From contig JAJEKV010000078.1 in the NCBI GenBank assembly GCA_021234155.1, positions 126,001-190,000 on the forward strand: a stretch of 64,000 bases of DNA, written 5' to 3'. The stretch is from Isoetes taiwanensis. Its lineage: Eukaryota; Streptophyta; Lycopodiopsida; Isoetales; Isoetaceae. The translations under genes were made by a program, and so were the position numbers. Shown here in pieces: positions 53,553 to 64,000 of the stretch (positions are counted from its first letter, which is position 1; every line of letters starts with the position of its first letter). The notes beneath the pieces were generated by a model. That model was not told the DNA's origin. It did no database searches and saw only the letters and a list, made by a program, of their open reading frames with translations.

Positions 53553-54640
53553 GTAACGTGATATTTGGATATTCAAAAAAATGAATATATCATAACATCC
53601 GCATTGATGTTGTGAATTTTGGATTCTTTGATGTTCTTTAGTGGGTTATATCAACCCCATGAAACTACACATTAATGAAAATATGTAGTTTCTTGGGGTT
53701 GGTCATACTGGCTGGAGGGCATCAAAGGATTCAATGTTTTCGACATTGCATATAAAAAAACATAATAAACTAATGACATAAAAGTATAGTGCAAAATTGT
53801 GCCAGGCGCGAGTTTGTATTCATATTCCAAAGAAGTATATGTACATTTCTTCTTCTGCAAAAATGCGCTAGCGCCAATTTTTTCTATCTCTACAATATGT
53901 CACATAGGCCCACTTCATCGCCCAATACCGCCAAAAGTCCCACCTGAACCACCTCCGATATGACAGATCCTCATCTTCTCCGCGAATGTCGAAGTCTCCG
54001 CACTGTGAGTGTTGTATCGATCCTTGATACTACTAATCAAATCCTCGTGACTTATTTGTTGGCATGAGCCTTACTAAGAGCATGAGGAGCCGTGATATGT
54101 CCAGAGATGCTAAAGAAGCATTCCCATGGCCCCGATAGACCGCCTAATGGATTCTCCAACTCTCTTTGAATGTTTTGAACAAAGACAATCAAGTAATATC
54201 TTGTGTGGTCCGTTGATGGTCGCCTGTGTGGAAGTGTATTTGAACTAGAACCACCAAAGTGTATTTGAACTAGGAGCAGCCAATTGTATTTGCAAAAGGA
54301 GCATCCATGGCACTAGATAGAGAAAAATTAACTAATTAGCAAAATGATATTACTCTCCCCATAAAAACGATTCTGAACATACATAATTCAAAAACGCCAG
54401 CAGCGTGTTTGCTTTGTTTTTTCACGCATCTATTTCACACGCTACCGGGCGCGATTTGTATAGAGCCGTATGAAATAGAAAAAGCCAAACTAAAAATGCC
54501 TGACGACGCTTTGATTAATCTAGTGGAAAATCGAACCCAAAATCGCCATTCTAACATATTATTCTAACGTAATGCATAATTAATTCAAAATATGAAGCCA
54601 ATTGAATATGAAGACAAGAGAATAGAATGAAGGCGATAGA
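53553..54640. other. intron/spacer rich in GC palindromes
   Basis: GC-palindrome family members lie at 53,794-53,815, 53,859-53,880 (AAAATGCGC-TA-GCGCCAATTTT), 54,391-54,410, 54,436-54,458 and 54,492-54,514. The DNA between them is AT-rich with no ORF. Confidence 0.55.
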
Positions 54641-54870
54641 GCAGATATAATAATAATAATATTTGTTTAGTTCATTATTTAGTTCATTGTTTTAGTTCAT
54701 TATTTAGAGCAGATAGAGGAAGAGCTAGTGAAATAGAATAAGAGCGTATACAACAAAATCATATAAGCAAGATCATAGAGCGTATAGATCATAGAGCAAG
54801 ATCATATAGGCAAGATCATAGAGGAAGATCATAGAGCAAGATCATATAAACAATAGAACGTGGTTTAGTT
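54641..54870. repeat. short tandem repeats TTTAGTTCATTA and AGATCATAGAGCA
   Basis: At 54,662-54,708 a TTTAGTTCATTA unit repeats; at 54,765-54,850 a 17-18-base unit (AAGATCATAGAGCA or AAGATCATATAGGC) repeats about five times. Confidence 0.8.
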
Positions 54871-55139
54871 AAATAGATCTTTATATGAAGGTGCTAGGCA
54901 GCTTTAGGATCGATGCATGTAAAAGTCTAAGACGAAAAGCACTCCCCCTTGATTAACCCCAAGCTCATATATAATAACATAAAGAACAGATAAAGGATAG
55001 AACGTAACTTTCAAATACTAGAATAAAAACAAGAATAAGATAACAGACTTTTAAGTAAAGAACATGAAATACTAACCTCCTCAATACGACTTTAATATGA
55101 GAAGCCGAGAGCTTTGTAGAAACCAAAAACAGAACAACC

Positions 55140-55260
55140 AAAAGCAGAAGATTGTAGAAGCCGAAAAGCCGAAAAAGCCGAAGAAGCTTCGAAAAAGCCG
55201 AAAAGCCGAAAAGTCGGAAAAGCCGAAGAAGCCGAAAAAGCCGAAAAGCCGAGAAGAAGC
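55140..55260 (+). repeat. GCCGAAAA/GCCGAAGAA simple repeat
   Basis: Irregular tandem of GCCGAAAAA and GCCGAAGAA, giving a Lys/Pro/Glu repeat in any plus-strand frame and Phe/Leu-rich frames on the other strand. Related copies extend patchily to 55,560. Confidence 0.85.
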
Positions 55261-55619
55261 CAATACCGATGATTTCAGCCGAAGAAGAAACCAATAGCGA
55301 TGATTTGAGCCGAAATCAAAAACCCGGCCAAGAAACCTTTGAGAAATCAAAAGCCCCGGGGTCGAAACCTTTGTAGAAATAAAACCCCCTCAAGCAGAAA
55401 CCACAGAGAAAAGCGTAAGATTGTAGAAGACAAAGCGAAGATTGTAGAAGCCGAAAAAGCCACAGAGAAAGAAAAATGCCGTAAAACTCAAAGCCTAAGC
55501 CGAAAAAAATTACTTACCGAAAAGCTCGAAATGCTTTGATGAAAGCGCCGAGAAGCCGAAAAATCGAGAAGCACACCACATCGAGAAGCCAAAATCGAGA
55601 AGCACACCGTGATTGTAAG

Positions 55620-55705
55620 CGACCGAAAATCGAGATTGTAGAGAGAAATCTAAAGTTCGAAAGGGAGTGTAAAGTTCGAAGATCAAGATGCACCAAAAGT
55701 TCGGA
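55620..55705 (+). repeat. AAAGTTCGAAAGGGAGTGT direct repeats
   Basis: GTTCGAA-GGGAGTGTAAA occurs at about 55,648 and 55,698 with a partial copy between. Confidence 0.7.
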
Positions 55706-55794
55706 AGGGAGTGTAAAACCGAATGTAATAACTACTTTAAAATTCATACCGCTAGCCATAATAACGGGCCAAATAAAATTTATTATAAGGTTTA

Positions 55795-56230
55795 GAAGTT
55801 TTAAGTTCTAAAACTTAACTTTTAACCTTAACTTTTAACCTTAACTTTTTAACCTAAACTTTTAAGCTTAGTACTTTGACCTTAACCTTAGTACTTTAAC
55901 CTTAACTTTTAACTTTAAAGTTTTAGAAGTTTTAAGTTTTAGAAGTTTAAAGGTTATATTTATTTAAGGTCAAGTTTTAACCTTTAGAACTTCTAAAACT
56001 TAACTTTTAACCTTAATACTTTTTAACCTAAACTTTTAACCTTAACCTTAGTACTTCTAACCTTAACTTTTAACCTATAATAACCTACCTTAAAACTTCT
56101 AACCTATAATAACCTATAATTAACTTCTAACCTAAATTTGCTAACCTATAATAACCTCAAAATTTTTTTTCTAAGGTTACAACATTTAAGGTTATTATAG
56201 GTTAATATATTATAGGTTAACTCATGCTAG
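55795..56230. repeat. AACCTTAACTTTTAACC low-complexity leader, copy 1
   Basis: Irregular runs of CTTAAC and TTTTAACC over about 430 bases, with an inverted patch at about 55,915-56,010 where TTTAGAAGTTTTAAG opposes ACTTCTAAAACTTAA. The same leader starts the second copy at 57,953. Not the plant telomere repeat. Confidence 0.85.
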
Positions 56231-57950
56231 GAAATGTTATTTGATATGCTAACTTACTATATGTTTTTATGCATTTTAGGTCTAAATCCCCCAAGGCCCC
56301 CAATGATGTCGGGACTACAAGGCAAGGAAAAATCCCCAACTAATGAAGATGACAAAGATGATGGCAAAAAGGAAAAGACCGTAATTGAAGATGCCAAAGG
56401 AAAGGAAATTGTACTTTATACTGGTCGATTGGAAAACAAAAGGTCAAGATATTGCATGCATGCAATAGAGAGGAGGGAGAAGGGATTATTGTTCTAGCAG
56501 ATCCTATCAATGCAAAGGAATGATGAAAGATTAGGGGAGGACAAAAGTTAGGTGTGGCAATCTTCAAAATTATATGACAATTGGAAGGAAAAGGGTTCAG
56601 TAAACAAGAATGCCTTGTTTGTGTGAAGCAACTAGAGGTTCCAACTATTGTTGCATGGCCTAGGATAGTATTCAACCGAGGGGAACTACACGCTTCCTAT
56701 AGATGTAGAACCATTGTCAATAATGTTCACACAAGTAGCAAGAGGCCACTTCCAACTTTCAAACATTATCCCACCAAAAGATGCAAGTCGACATGATTGT
56801 TCTCCAAGCCCCTGATGAAGGTTAGAGGAAGTGAATGTTGTTGGGCCTCCCCCGTATTAGAATGTTCACAATAGAGGAGATGGTGGTAGCAAGAGCTACA
56901 TATCAGGAACATAAGTGTGATGTTAGGAGGAATTTCATGTACACCATATTTGGCTATGCAATTCGTGATGAAAGATCAAAGAAGAAAAGATTCCCATTGA
57001 ATGGAAAGTGGATATGTTCAAAAGCATGGATGGCTATACATGGAATTCCAACCCTTCTTGGCACAACTGGCAAAAAAGAGACATGAAAATGGTAGTAAAA
57101 TTGCATTGCATGGGGAACAAGTGGCCCGGGTAAGGCCTACCTCAAGAACTATAGCCGCAAAGGAAATATTTGAAAGATATGTGGATTTCAATGCGTAAAA
57201 CATGCCACATAAGAGTAAGAAGGATGAACAGGGTAGAGTTATTGTTGAAAAGAGATTGCCATCCCATTGTACCCGTAAGAGCATATTAGAGGAAATAAAT
57301 GCATTGTTTCTGGGAACTTGAGTGGCCTCTATATCCCAAAAGCCCCAGCTTTTAGTAGGCTATGGAATAAGCATTTCAAGCATGTGACCATAGCAACTTC
57401 AAACAACTTTGCCAAGTGCAATTTATGTACTAAGCTGAAGGAGACACTAGCTAAGACTCAGGCAACCAAGTCTAAAGGCAAAGATAAGGGAACATATGAA
57501 GGACTATATGACGTATCAACTATCGTGTAGATCAACTTATTGGATGTGGAGGACCTTTATCCTCAATGGAACCTAATAACTATCTATGTATTATACATGA
57601 TAAAATAAACCAATGTAAGACTTGTCTTCCACAATTCAAGTACATTCCTAAGTCATGTGGAAGATCATACCTTTGCAGATTTCAATGATGGGGCAATATT
57701 GTATGGGCAGTCTCGCACCTATTATGGCCATTTCAAGTGGGGAGTTGTGGGAGTGATGGTCCAGATTTTCACATTGGGAGTACCATGAGGTGTTTAAGAA
57801 ACTATGAGAAGGGTTACAATGGTCACCTACTGTGATCCTACAGCTAGCCAGCACTACATAGTGCATTGTTGGATGGAACCCCTAATAGTATTGAAAAGTT
57901 TAGCAAGGCAAGGTTTAGGAGGAATGGACCTAATGAACATGTTGAGCTTC
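56231..57950 (+). mobile_element. transposon-like protein region, copy 1 (longer)
   Basis: Plus-strand frames, broken by indels, encode in order: GKEKSPTNEDDKDDGKKEK (acidic/basic leader), KGKEIVLYTG, MFTIEEMVVARATYQEHKC, FGYAIRDERSKKKRFPLNGK, WICSKAWMAIHGIPTLLGT, RPTSRTIAAKEIFERYVDFN, VEKRLPSHCTRKSILEEINA, FSRLWNKHFKHVTIATSNNF-AKCNLCTKLKETLAK, an IIHDKINQCKTCLP-like stretch near 57,600, and STMRCLRNYEKGYNG near 57,780. The order AKCNLC followed by HDK-x-KT-LP recalls a large uncharacterised plant/algal family, probably transposase-like. Stops and shifts make it inactive as written. Confidence 0.5.
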
Positions 57951-57952
57951 AA

Positions 57953-59206
57953 CTTTAAGTTTTAAGTTTTAAGTTTTAGAAGTTTTAAGTTTTAGAAGTT
58001 TAAAGGTTATATTTATTTAAGGTTAGAAGTTTTAACCTTAGAACTTCTAAAACTTAACTTTTAACCTTTAACCTTAATACTTTTAACCTAAACTTTTAAC
58101 CTTAACCTTAGTACTTTAACCTTAACTTTTAACCTATAATAACCTACCTTTTAAAACTTCTAACCTATAATAACCTATAATTAACTTCTAACCTGGGAAT
58201 TGCTAACCTATAATAGCCCCAAAATTTTTTTCTAAGGTTACAACATTTAAGGTTATTATAGGTTAATATATTATAGGTTAACCCATGCTAGGGAGATGTT
58301 ATTTGGATATGCTAACTTACTATATGTTTTTATGCATTTTAGGTCAAATGGCATGCAAAATGCTAAATCCCCCCAAGGCCCCCAATGATGTTGATCAAGG
58401 CAAGGGAAAAATCCCCAACTAATGAAGATGACAAAGATGATGGCAAAGGAAAGGAAAAGACCAGAAATGAAAAGGATGATGCCAAAGGAAAGGAAATTGT
58501 ACTTTATACCGGGTCGATTGGAAAACAAAAGGTCAAGATATTGCATGCATGCAAATGTAGAGGCGAGGGAGAAGGGATTATTGTTCTAGCAGATCCTATC
58601 AATGCAAAGTTGAATGATGAAAGATTAGGGAGGACAGGTTCTAGGTGTGGCAATCTCAAAATTATATGACAATTGGAAGGAAAAGGGTTCGTGCAAACAA
58701 GAATGCCTTGTTTGTGTGAAGCAACTAGAGGTTCCAACTATTGTTGCATGGCCTAGGGACAAGATTCAACTGGGGGGAACTACACATTTCCTATAGATGT
58801 AGAACCATTGTCAATAATGTTCACACAAGTAGCAAGAGGCCACTTCCAACTTTCAAACATTATCCCACCAAAAGATGCAAGTCGACATGATTGTTCTCCT
58901 CCAAGCCCCGATGAAGGTTAGAGGAAGTGAATGTTGTTGGGCCTCCCCAGTATTAGAATGTTCACAATAGAGGAGATGGTGGTAGCAAGAGCTACATATC
59001 AGGAACATAAGTGTGATAGCAGAGGAATTTCATGTACACCATATTTGGCTATGCAACTGTGATGAAAGATCAAAGAAGAAAAGATTCCCATTGAATGGAA
59101 AGTGGATATGTTCAAAAGCATGGATGGCTATACATGGAATTCCAACCCTTCTTGGTACAACCTGGCAAAAAGAGACATGAAAATGGTAGTAAAATTGCAT
59201 TGCATT
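57953..59206 (+). mobile_element. transposon-like unit, copy 2 (truncated)
   Basis: Begins with the same TTAAGTTTTAGAAG leader and repeats 55.9-57.1 kb at an offset of about 2,090 bases. It keeps the frame KSPTNEDDKDDGKGKEKTR, VLYTGSIGKQKVKILHACKC, EGIIVLADPINAKLNDERLG and RTGSRCGN in one piece, better preserved than copy 1. Homology stops abruptly after ATTGCATTGCAT (57,112 and 59,206), so the last third of the protein is missing. Confidence 0.6.
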
Positions 59207-59768
59207 AGAAAAAAAATGGAGTCATCTTGCATCCCATTCAAAAATTCAAAAATCCCACATCGCCTTTTCCTTTGCACCAATAAGAAACAAGTTGTGTGTT
59301 AAAAAAGGCATGTCTATGTGGCACCATATCAAGCCAAAAATCTCCCATGAAGATATCGCTAATATTTTCAAGATACTTTCATTTACTTCAAATTGGAAAC
59401 ACCACATCGAGCCTCTTTCATTTATTATAGTTGTGGAAAGTAATTGTGCTCGAAAATACCATTCTCGAAAAGACACACAACTCGAATCACTACGATAATC
59501 AACCTAACATTCGGTTTAGGTTTGGGTTTTTCCCACTTTGAACATATGGCCGATTTCAGAGTCGGCCTGGTCTTAAGGCATCCAAATTGTTTTAAGAGAC
59601 CCGCATGATTAGCGCTTCTTTGCAACAGCGGTGAGTTTGATGAAATAGGTTTTCTCGAATGAATTGTATTGCCGTGTTCTTTTTGAATCATCTTGTTGGT
59701 TCTTATTTAATCTTGAGTGTATTTGATTTTGTGTTGGTGATGCCAAGATCCGAGCAAAGACAAGATTT
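59207..59768. other. spacer, no gene supported
   Basis: Short frames on both strands without motifs. Confidence 0.35.
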
Positions 59769-60254
59769 TTGTGCAATAAGAAGAACGATGAAGATGAATG
59801 GGAAGAGCTTGATGTCTCAATTGGATCTTGGGTAACTATGATGCCTAAAACCTGGGGTTATCATGGTGTATCAAAGCATAAAACAAAAAGACAGTTCAAA
59901 TCATTGGAAGGGACGGTGAAAGAATTTATATTTGGTCCGGCAGAAGACAAGATTGGAAATTTTGTGAAGCATGCATACGATTCACAAGCTATTGCAAAGG
60001 AGGCATTGCAAAGAAATGGTCTTTTCCTACACTCTCATGTAATTGCCTTTGTTCCTCGATTTTATAGATGTTGTTTCAGCCAAGAGTATAACAGTGTGCT
60101 TGAAGTTCACCATTTCAAAGTAGGTGATTTGTTATTTGGAGACTCTTCCAAGAGGAGCTTGAGAGACAGGGCATCCGGTTTCATACATATCATTATAGTT
60201 TATCTTCAAAAAGGTGTAGGGAAGCTAGCAGAAATTGATTTTACCAAATTTTGA
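59769..60254 (+). CDS. hypothetical protein, unbroken 161-codon frame
   Basis: The frame opens around 59,769 without an ATG there; the first in-frame Met is at about 59,838 (VTMMPK), and an acceptor-like GATGCCAAG at 59,750 suggests an internal exon. It reads DEDEWEELDVSIGSWVTMMP, KTWGYHGVSKHKTKRQFKSL, EGTVKEFIFGPAEDKIGNFV, KHAYDSQAIAKEALQRNGLF and ends AEIDFTKF. Composition is globular and codon-like. A related-looking segment downstream (60,348-60,560) reads QLRLSNKRYNRDVPIPSLEK. Family not recognised. Confidence 0.4.
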   Translation: MCNKKNDEDEWEELDVSIGSWVTMMPKTWGYHGVSKHKTKRQFKSLEGTVKEFIFGPAEDKIGNFVKHAYDSQAIAKEALQRNGLFLHSHVIAFVPRFYRCCFSQEYNSVLEVHHFKVGDLLFGDSSKRSLRDRASGFIHIIIVYLQKGVGKLAEIDFTKF

Positions 60255-60779
60255 CAACAATGGCAAAGCCGAAGTTCTTCGATCAAAATTGCTCACCGCC
60301 TATATCAAGAGCAATTAGGAAGGGAAGTTTATAGAAACTGAGGGAACGTGGAGGAATTAGATGTGCATTTAAGTTGTTTCACCAATCAATATTTTTTCCT
60401 CGCTTGTTTCAGCTTTGAAAATCAATTAAGGTTGTCCAATAAACGATACAACCGTGATGTTCCAATCCCTAGCCTAGAAAAATGGAAGTTTAAGGGAGCA
60501 CAAAAAAAGAGAGCAACTCATCGAATGTGCACCTTCAACAAATACATTTGTCTTCTGTGTAGTTTTCTGATTTTTTCTTTCATAACTTGTAGATGTTACA
60601 TACTTTATAAATCATTCTTTTTTTACAGATTTGTCAAACAACTTTTATATTGCAATTTTTTGTCGAGAGGAGGAAGCTAGTAAAGGAGAAAGGCCATTGG
60701 CAGTGGAGAGCAAGAGAAGACCATGGGCAATAGCTCGCCACTTATGGAACTAACTATTTTTTGTGACAATGTCCTAACA

Positions 60780-61420
60780 GGGTGCTAAAATGTGGAAGAG
60801 GATTGGTCGCTACATTTGAATGCGAGAATATCTCAAACACTTTTAAAATTTATGGTGACTTCCATTTTATTTGGATGATAGAAAGGTTGGCTATCATAGG
60901 GAATGCTCTGTTCTATGTAAGGAATGTAAACCCCGGGCCGAAGTTAAGCATAAGAATGTTAGAAGTTTAAAAAAAAGGAGAGTTTTTGGTTTTGCCGTGT
61001 CAATCCCCTCGTGTCTCATTCATTTGTTTAAATTGGTTTTGTCCTTTACTTTTCACACTTTAGAATTCAAGTGTATTTTGCATGCCTGATTGATCCGGGT
61101 TATTAATCAACCTGCTTTTGTATGCAATGTGGCCCTTCGAGGGGCAACTGCCTATAAGGAAATATCTCAGTGTGTCCTTTGTGCGACATTGGCCTTTAAT
61201 TGGATTTTCAACATTAAAAGAGAACACAATAGCAATATGTATTCTAACCCTATGGTTCACGGCCATCGCAATAACACTCCTCGCATCTTTTCAGTCTAAT
61301 AGTCGCAGAATTCATAATGTAATAGAGAGATATGAAAAAGAGATGAAAATTTATCTCCGTTCTGAAGAACAGCCACAACAAAGGACTTTCGGCATGATAA
61401 TGATTGAAAGAGAAACATGA
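60780..61420 (+). pseudogene. exon-like fragments with Cys-rich and membrane segments
   Basis: Around 60,871 a frame reads DDRKVGYHRECSVLCKECKP-RAEVKHKNVRSLKK, with a compact H-x3-C-x3-C-x2-C pattern that might bind metal. From about 61,200 another frame reads NTIAICILTLWFTAIAITLL (a hydrophobic span), then IERYEKEMKIYLRSEEQPQQ to a stop at 61,418-61,420. They may be exons following 59.8-60.6 kb. Function unknown. Confidence 0.25.
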
Positions 61421-62930
61421 ATTCAGAACCATGAAACATTATTTGGGGTCACATTTCCCATTGCATAGCATCAAGTAGTGTCTAAGATCGTGTAAAGAAT
61501 TAAATAGAAGAGAATAATGTAAACATCCGATATTCCTCCATGTAGCCTTGCTTGTAATGGTTGATATACTTAGGTAAGGCTTTTGCTTATAATGGTTGAT
61601 ATACCAACATATTAGAGGGCTTATTGAGGCTTAGTTTTTGGATCATATATTACCACTTGGTAAACCACTTGGTAAGCACTTTGTAAGCACATGGTAAGCC
61701 CTTGGTATAAAATCCTCGAACAAACCTAATGTATAATCTAAGTTCTCATACTTTCCATCATAATGTATTTTACTCATGGTTATCAAATTCGGGTGTAAAG
61801 GGACATTTCTAGTACAACATCATGGGTAAGTTTTATTTGGAGTTTTTATTTGGAAACAAGAAGATTCTTAATTTTAAAAGTGCATTATTGATTTATATGC
61901 CAAATCTGGAAGCATGGTAATGTCGTTTGAATATAACATTGACAATGATTGCCATGTTGTCAAAAAGTTAAAGGAGTTGTGAGGCCTTAAGAAGTGATTT
62001 TGTTTTGATCAATATCATTCTTAAATAGTTCAATAGCCTGTAGGTCCTTTTCATATCCTATAATTCCAGGCAACCATTAGATTCCAAAGACATTTCATTA
62101 GAAATGTTATTGTATTTGGCTTAGGGCCAATGTTTTTTTTGTGTTTAGGATGTCCAACCACTTTTAGTTTTTGCCACCATAAAGGTCTGCAGCAATTCAT
62201 ATCCTCAATTGCAATTATGAACAATTTTTCCCAAGTTCAACACCATGGTCCACATAAAATTTCGCAACAATTCTATCCCAAAATTTGCAATCACAAACAA
62301 GTCTTCCCCAAACAAACAATAACTTTGAAAACGTGAGGTAAGGTTCTAAGATTAAAAAACTACAAGTGCATGGTCTAATGGAAGCTTATCATACCTCCTT
62401 ATCATACCTCGGGTGGAAGATTATCATACCTCATGATCATGGGATGACGAAAATTTCGTGGATGACAAAATTATGGGACAACGAAATTATGGGACTACGA
62501 AATCACTTTTATATTGGGCGTTGCTTTATGCTTGTTTCCCTTCCATCCATTCTTCCCCCGCCTTCTTCCTTTCCGACTTCATCCATTCCACTTCCTTCAT
62601 CCTTTCTTCCCCGCGCTTTTTTCCTCGCGAAACAAAATGGCCAGACCAAGGTCGCCTCAAGGGCTCAGTGCAGAATCATCGCCTTCCAGCCATCCAGGCA
62701 TGGAGATGACTTTCGTGGCAACCTTTAGTGTTACGAGGTGAATCGACCGAAGAGCAAGGAGCAAGTGTTGATGAAAAAGTTCAAAACCCGCTTGATCGGG
62801 TGAATCCTAGTGATCAACGCTTTCTATGGATGGACATGGAGGCGATGGGCATCCTCCGCCTCTAGGCTATAACATGCAATGATAATCATGCAGATTTGGC
62901 TCTATGTATTCTCGCTTTGATGTTTCTTAA
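61421..62930. other. spacer with small tandem repeats
   Basis: CCACTTGGTAAGCAC-type 11-12-base units repeat about five times at 61,652-61,710. ATCATACCTC and GGGACAACGAAATTAT/GGGACTACGAAAT units repeat at 62,385-62,505. A GC-richer patch at 62,540-62,730 has overlapping frames on one strand but no clear gene. Confidence 0.45.
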
Positions 62931-62935
62931 AAAAA

Positions 62936-63250
62936 GTGTAAAACGTAGGGCTTTTGCACGCACGAAGTTTTCTTGTAAAACAGCCTTCCAACTTAATGTA
63001 GTAGGCTATGTATGGTAGTTTCAGAAGAACCAGATTCACAAGAGTGCAAGGCTTATGCATGCACGACTTTTTGTAAAAAAACAAAGCCCAAAGATAATAT
63101 AATAGGCTATGTATGTGTCTTTTCAGAAGATCCAGACTCACAAGAGTGCAAGGCTTATGCATGCACGACTTTTTTGTAAAAACAAAGCCCAATATAATAT
63201 AATAGACTACTATGTATGGTATTTTTCTCAGAAGACCAGATTCACAATGT
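62936..63250 (+). repeat. three-copy tandem repeat, period 102-108
   Basis: Units start at 62,936, 63,044 and 63,146 (GTGCAAGGCTTATGCATGCA in the last two), and contain ACGACTTTTTGTAAAA, ACAAAGCCCA, TAATAGGCTATGTATG and TTTCAGAAGA-CCAGA-TCACA. The minus-strand 96-residue ORF across them is a repeat artefact (CMHKPCTLV twice). Confidence 0.9.
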
Positions 63251-63378
63251 ATTATATCAACATGTGTAAACTTCGTGATTCACAAGCTCATATTTATCTA
63301 TCAAATTTAGTACGAGATCATAGAAGGCTCACAAATGTTCATAAAAGCTCATAAAAGGCTTAACTTTCCCTCAAGTTC

Positions 63379-63745
63379 TAAGCTTCAAATTTTTTCAAAT
63401 TCTTTCCACTATGAGAAAAGAAAAGTATTGTCGTTTTTGTGAAGGGCAAAAGAGGAACACGTTTAAATTGAAGGTGGAGCAAGTTTGACAAGAATCGGTG
63501 TCTCCCGGGCCACATAAGACTCAAGTCATCAATGGTTCAAAAATTTTAAACCCAATACAATTAACGTAAGTTAAGCACTAAACTTGCACATTCAAGCACA
63601 CTGTTAAGCTTTGAAATTAACAGGCACTAAGCCCTGTTAATCAACGCTGCTAATCGAACCCGCGACACTAAGCACTAAGCTTCAAATTCTTTCAAATTCT
63701 TTCCAATTGAGAAAAGAAAAGTATTGTTGCTTTTTTGTGATTCTC
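63379..63745 (+). repeat. 300-base-spaced direct repeat with tRNA B-box-like words
   Basis: CTAAGCTTCAAATT-TTTCAAATTCTTTCCA followed by GAGAAAAGAAAAGTATTG occurs at 63,379 and 63,678. Between and after, minus-strand B-box-like words (GGTTCGATTA at 63,660-63,651; GCAGGTTCGAGTGC at about 63,980-63,968) hint at SINE fragments. Confidence 0.6.
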
Positions 63746-64000
63746 TCGATATAGTTGGAAGAGACGCCATTGAAAATAGTAGTGATTCTCTGAAAATCCA
63801 GGGCATAATAGTTGAAAGCAGTTCAAGCTCAATACAAAACGTTTATTATGCACTCCTGCTCATAGCTTACAGAGGTTTCATAGACCCCGCCATATATTAC
63901 GTACTTCTACTAAGTTACATATATATTACACTGTGATATATATCATCTATTACAAGAACGCTACATGCACTCGAACCTGCGACATCCTTGCTTTTTACTA

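Noticed and set aside
55081-55350. Leu/Phe-rich minus-strand ORFs in the 55-kb repeat
   Set aside because: They are translations of the GCCGAAAA simple repeat in the opposite strand.
55795-56230. AACCTTAA runs as interstitial telomeric DNA
   Set aside because: Plant telomeres are CCCTAAA repeats; here the unit is irregular and lacks the CCC/GGG core.
62902-63192. 96-residue minus-strand ORF with repeated CMHKPCTLV
   Set aside because: It arises from the 102-108-base tandem repeat and has no support outside it.

Overview
The window looks like nuclear DNA of a land plant with a large, transposon-rich genome. The evidence is a general AT-rich background, exon-like islands bounded by GT-AG splice signals (for example 45,740-46,065 and 53,048-53,552), plant-type TATA boxes, a retrotransposon primer-binding site of the plant initiator-tRNA type at 7,380, and abundant tandem repeats and degraded mobile elements. 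There are no operons, ribosome-binding sites, rRNA genes or intact tRNA genes. Several protein families (the 55.8-59.2 kb element, the reverse transcriptase at 23.4-25.3 kb, the Asn-type FCP1-like proteins) remind me of uncharacterised families in ferns, lycophytes, bryophytes and conifers, so a seed-free vascular plant or gymnosperm is my tentative guess.

Layout: 0-5.9 kb holds a short Ser/Arg-rich ORF (minus strand), an array of GGAATATTCC palindromes and a decayed minus-strand protein region. 6-8.5 kb holds LTR-retrotransposon remnants with tRNA-like modules. 10.6-18.8 kb is a two-copy tandem duplication of a 4.08-kb unit; each copy carries a perfect heat-shock element followed by a TATA-like box. 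22-25.3 kb contains exon-like pieces and a frameshifted reverse transcriptase (minus). 25.9-27.2 kb has dispersed repeats and a purine-rich tract; 27.5-27.9 kb a broken plus-strand ORF. 30.4-33.9 kb is a complex satellite that changes orientation near 31.38 kb. 34.9-36.1 kb has two of the best unbroken ORFs. 36.1-38.6 kb is duplicated and simple-sequence DNA.

From 39.4 to 54.5 kb there is a gene-like neighbourhood: two FCP1-like HAD-domain genes whose active-site motif has Asn in place of the second Asp (minus at 40.2-40.9, plus at 48.4-48.8), a protein with a DGQHS motif (minus, 43.3-44.0), Lys-rich exons, a paralogue of the 3.6-kb protein (minus, 50.5-50.9) and a DUF8039-like transposon-associated exon pair (plus, 53.0-53.55). 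Interspersed in its non-coding parts is a family of roughly 20-nt GC-rich palindromes, which at 42,998-43,213 expand into two almost perfect long hairpins. 55.8-59.2 kb is a transposon-like unit present in a complete and a truncated tandem copy; 59.8-61.4 kb has an unassigned ORF; 62.9-63.8 kb is tandem-repeat DNA.

Almost every recognisable coding segment is interrupted by single-base frameshifts, and differences between tandem copies cluster in GC-containing words. Either most of these are pseudogenes or the sequence carries many small indel errors; gene calls should be read with that in mind. All family assignments come from reading motifs by eye; no database search was possible.
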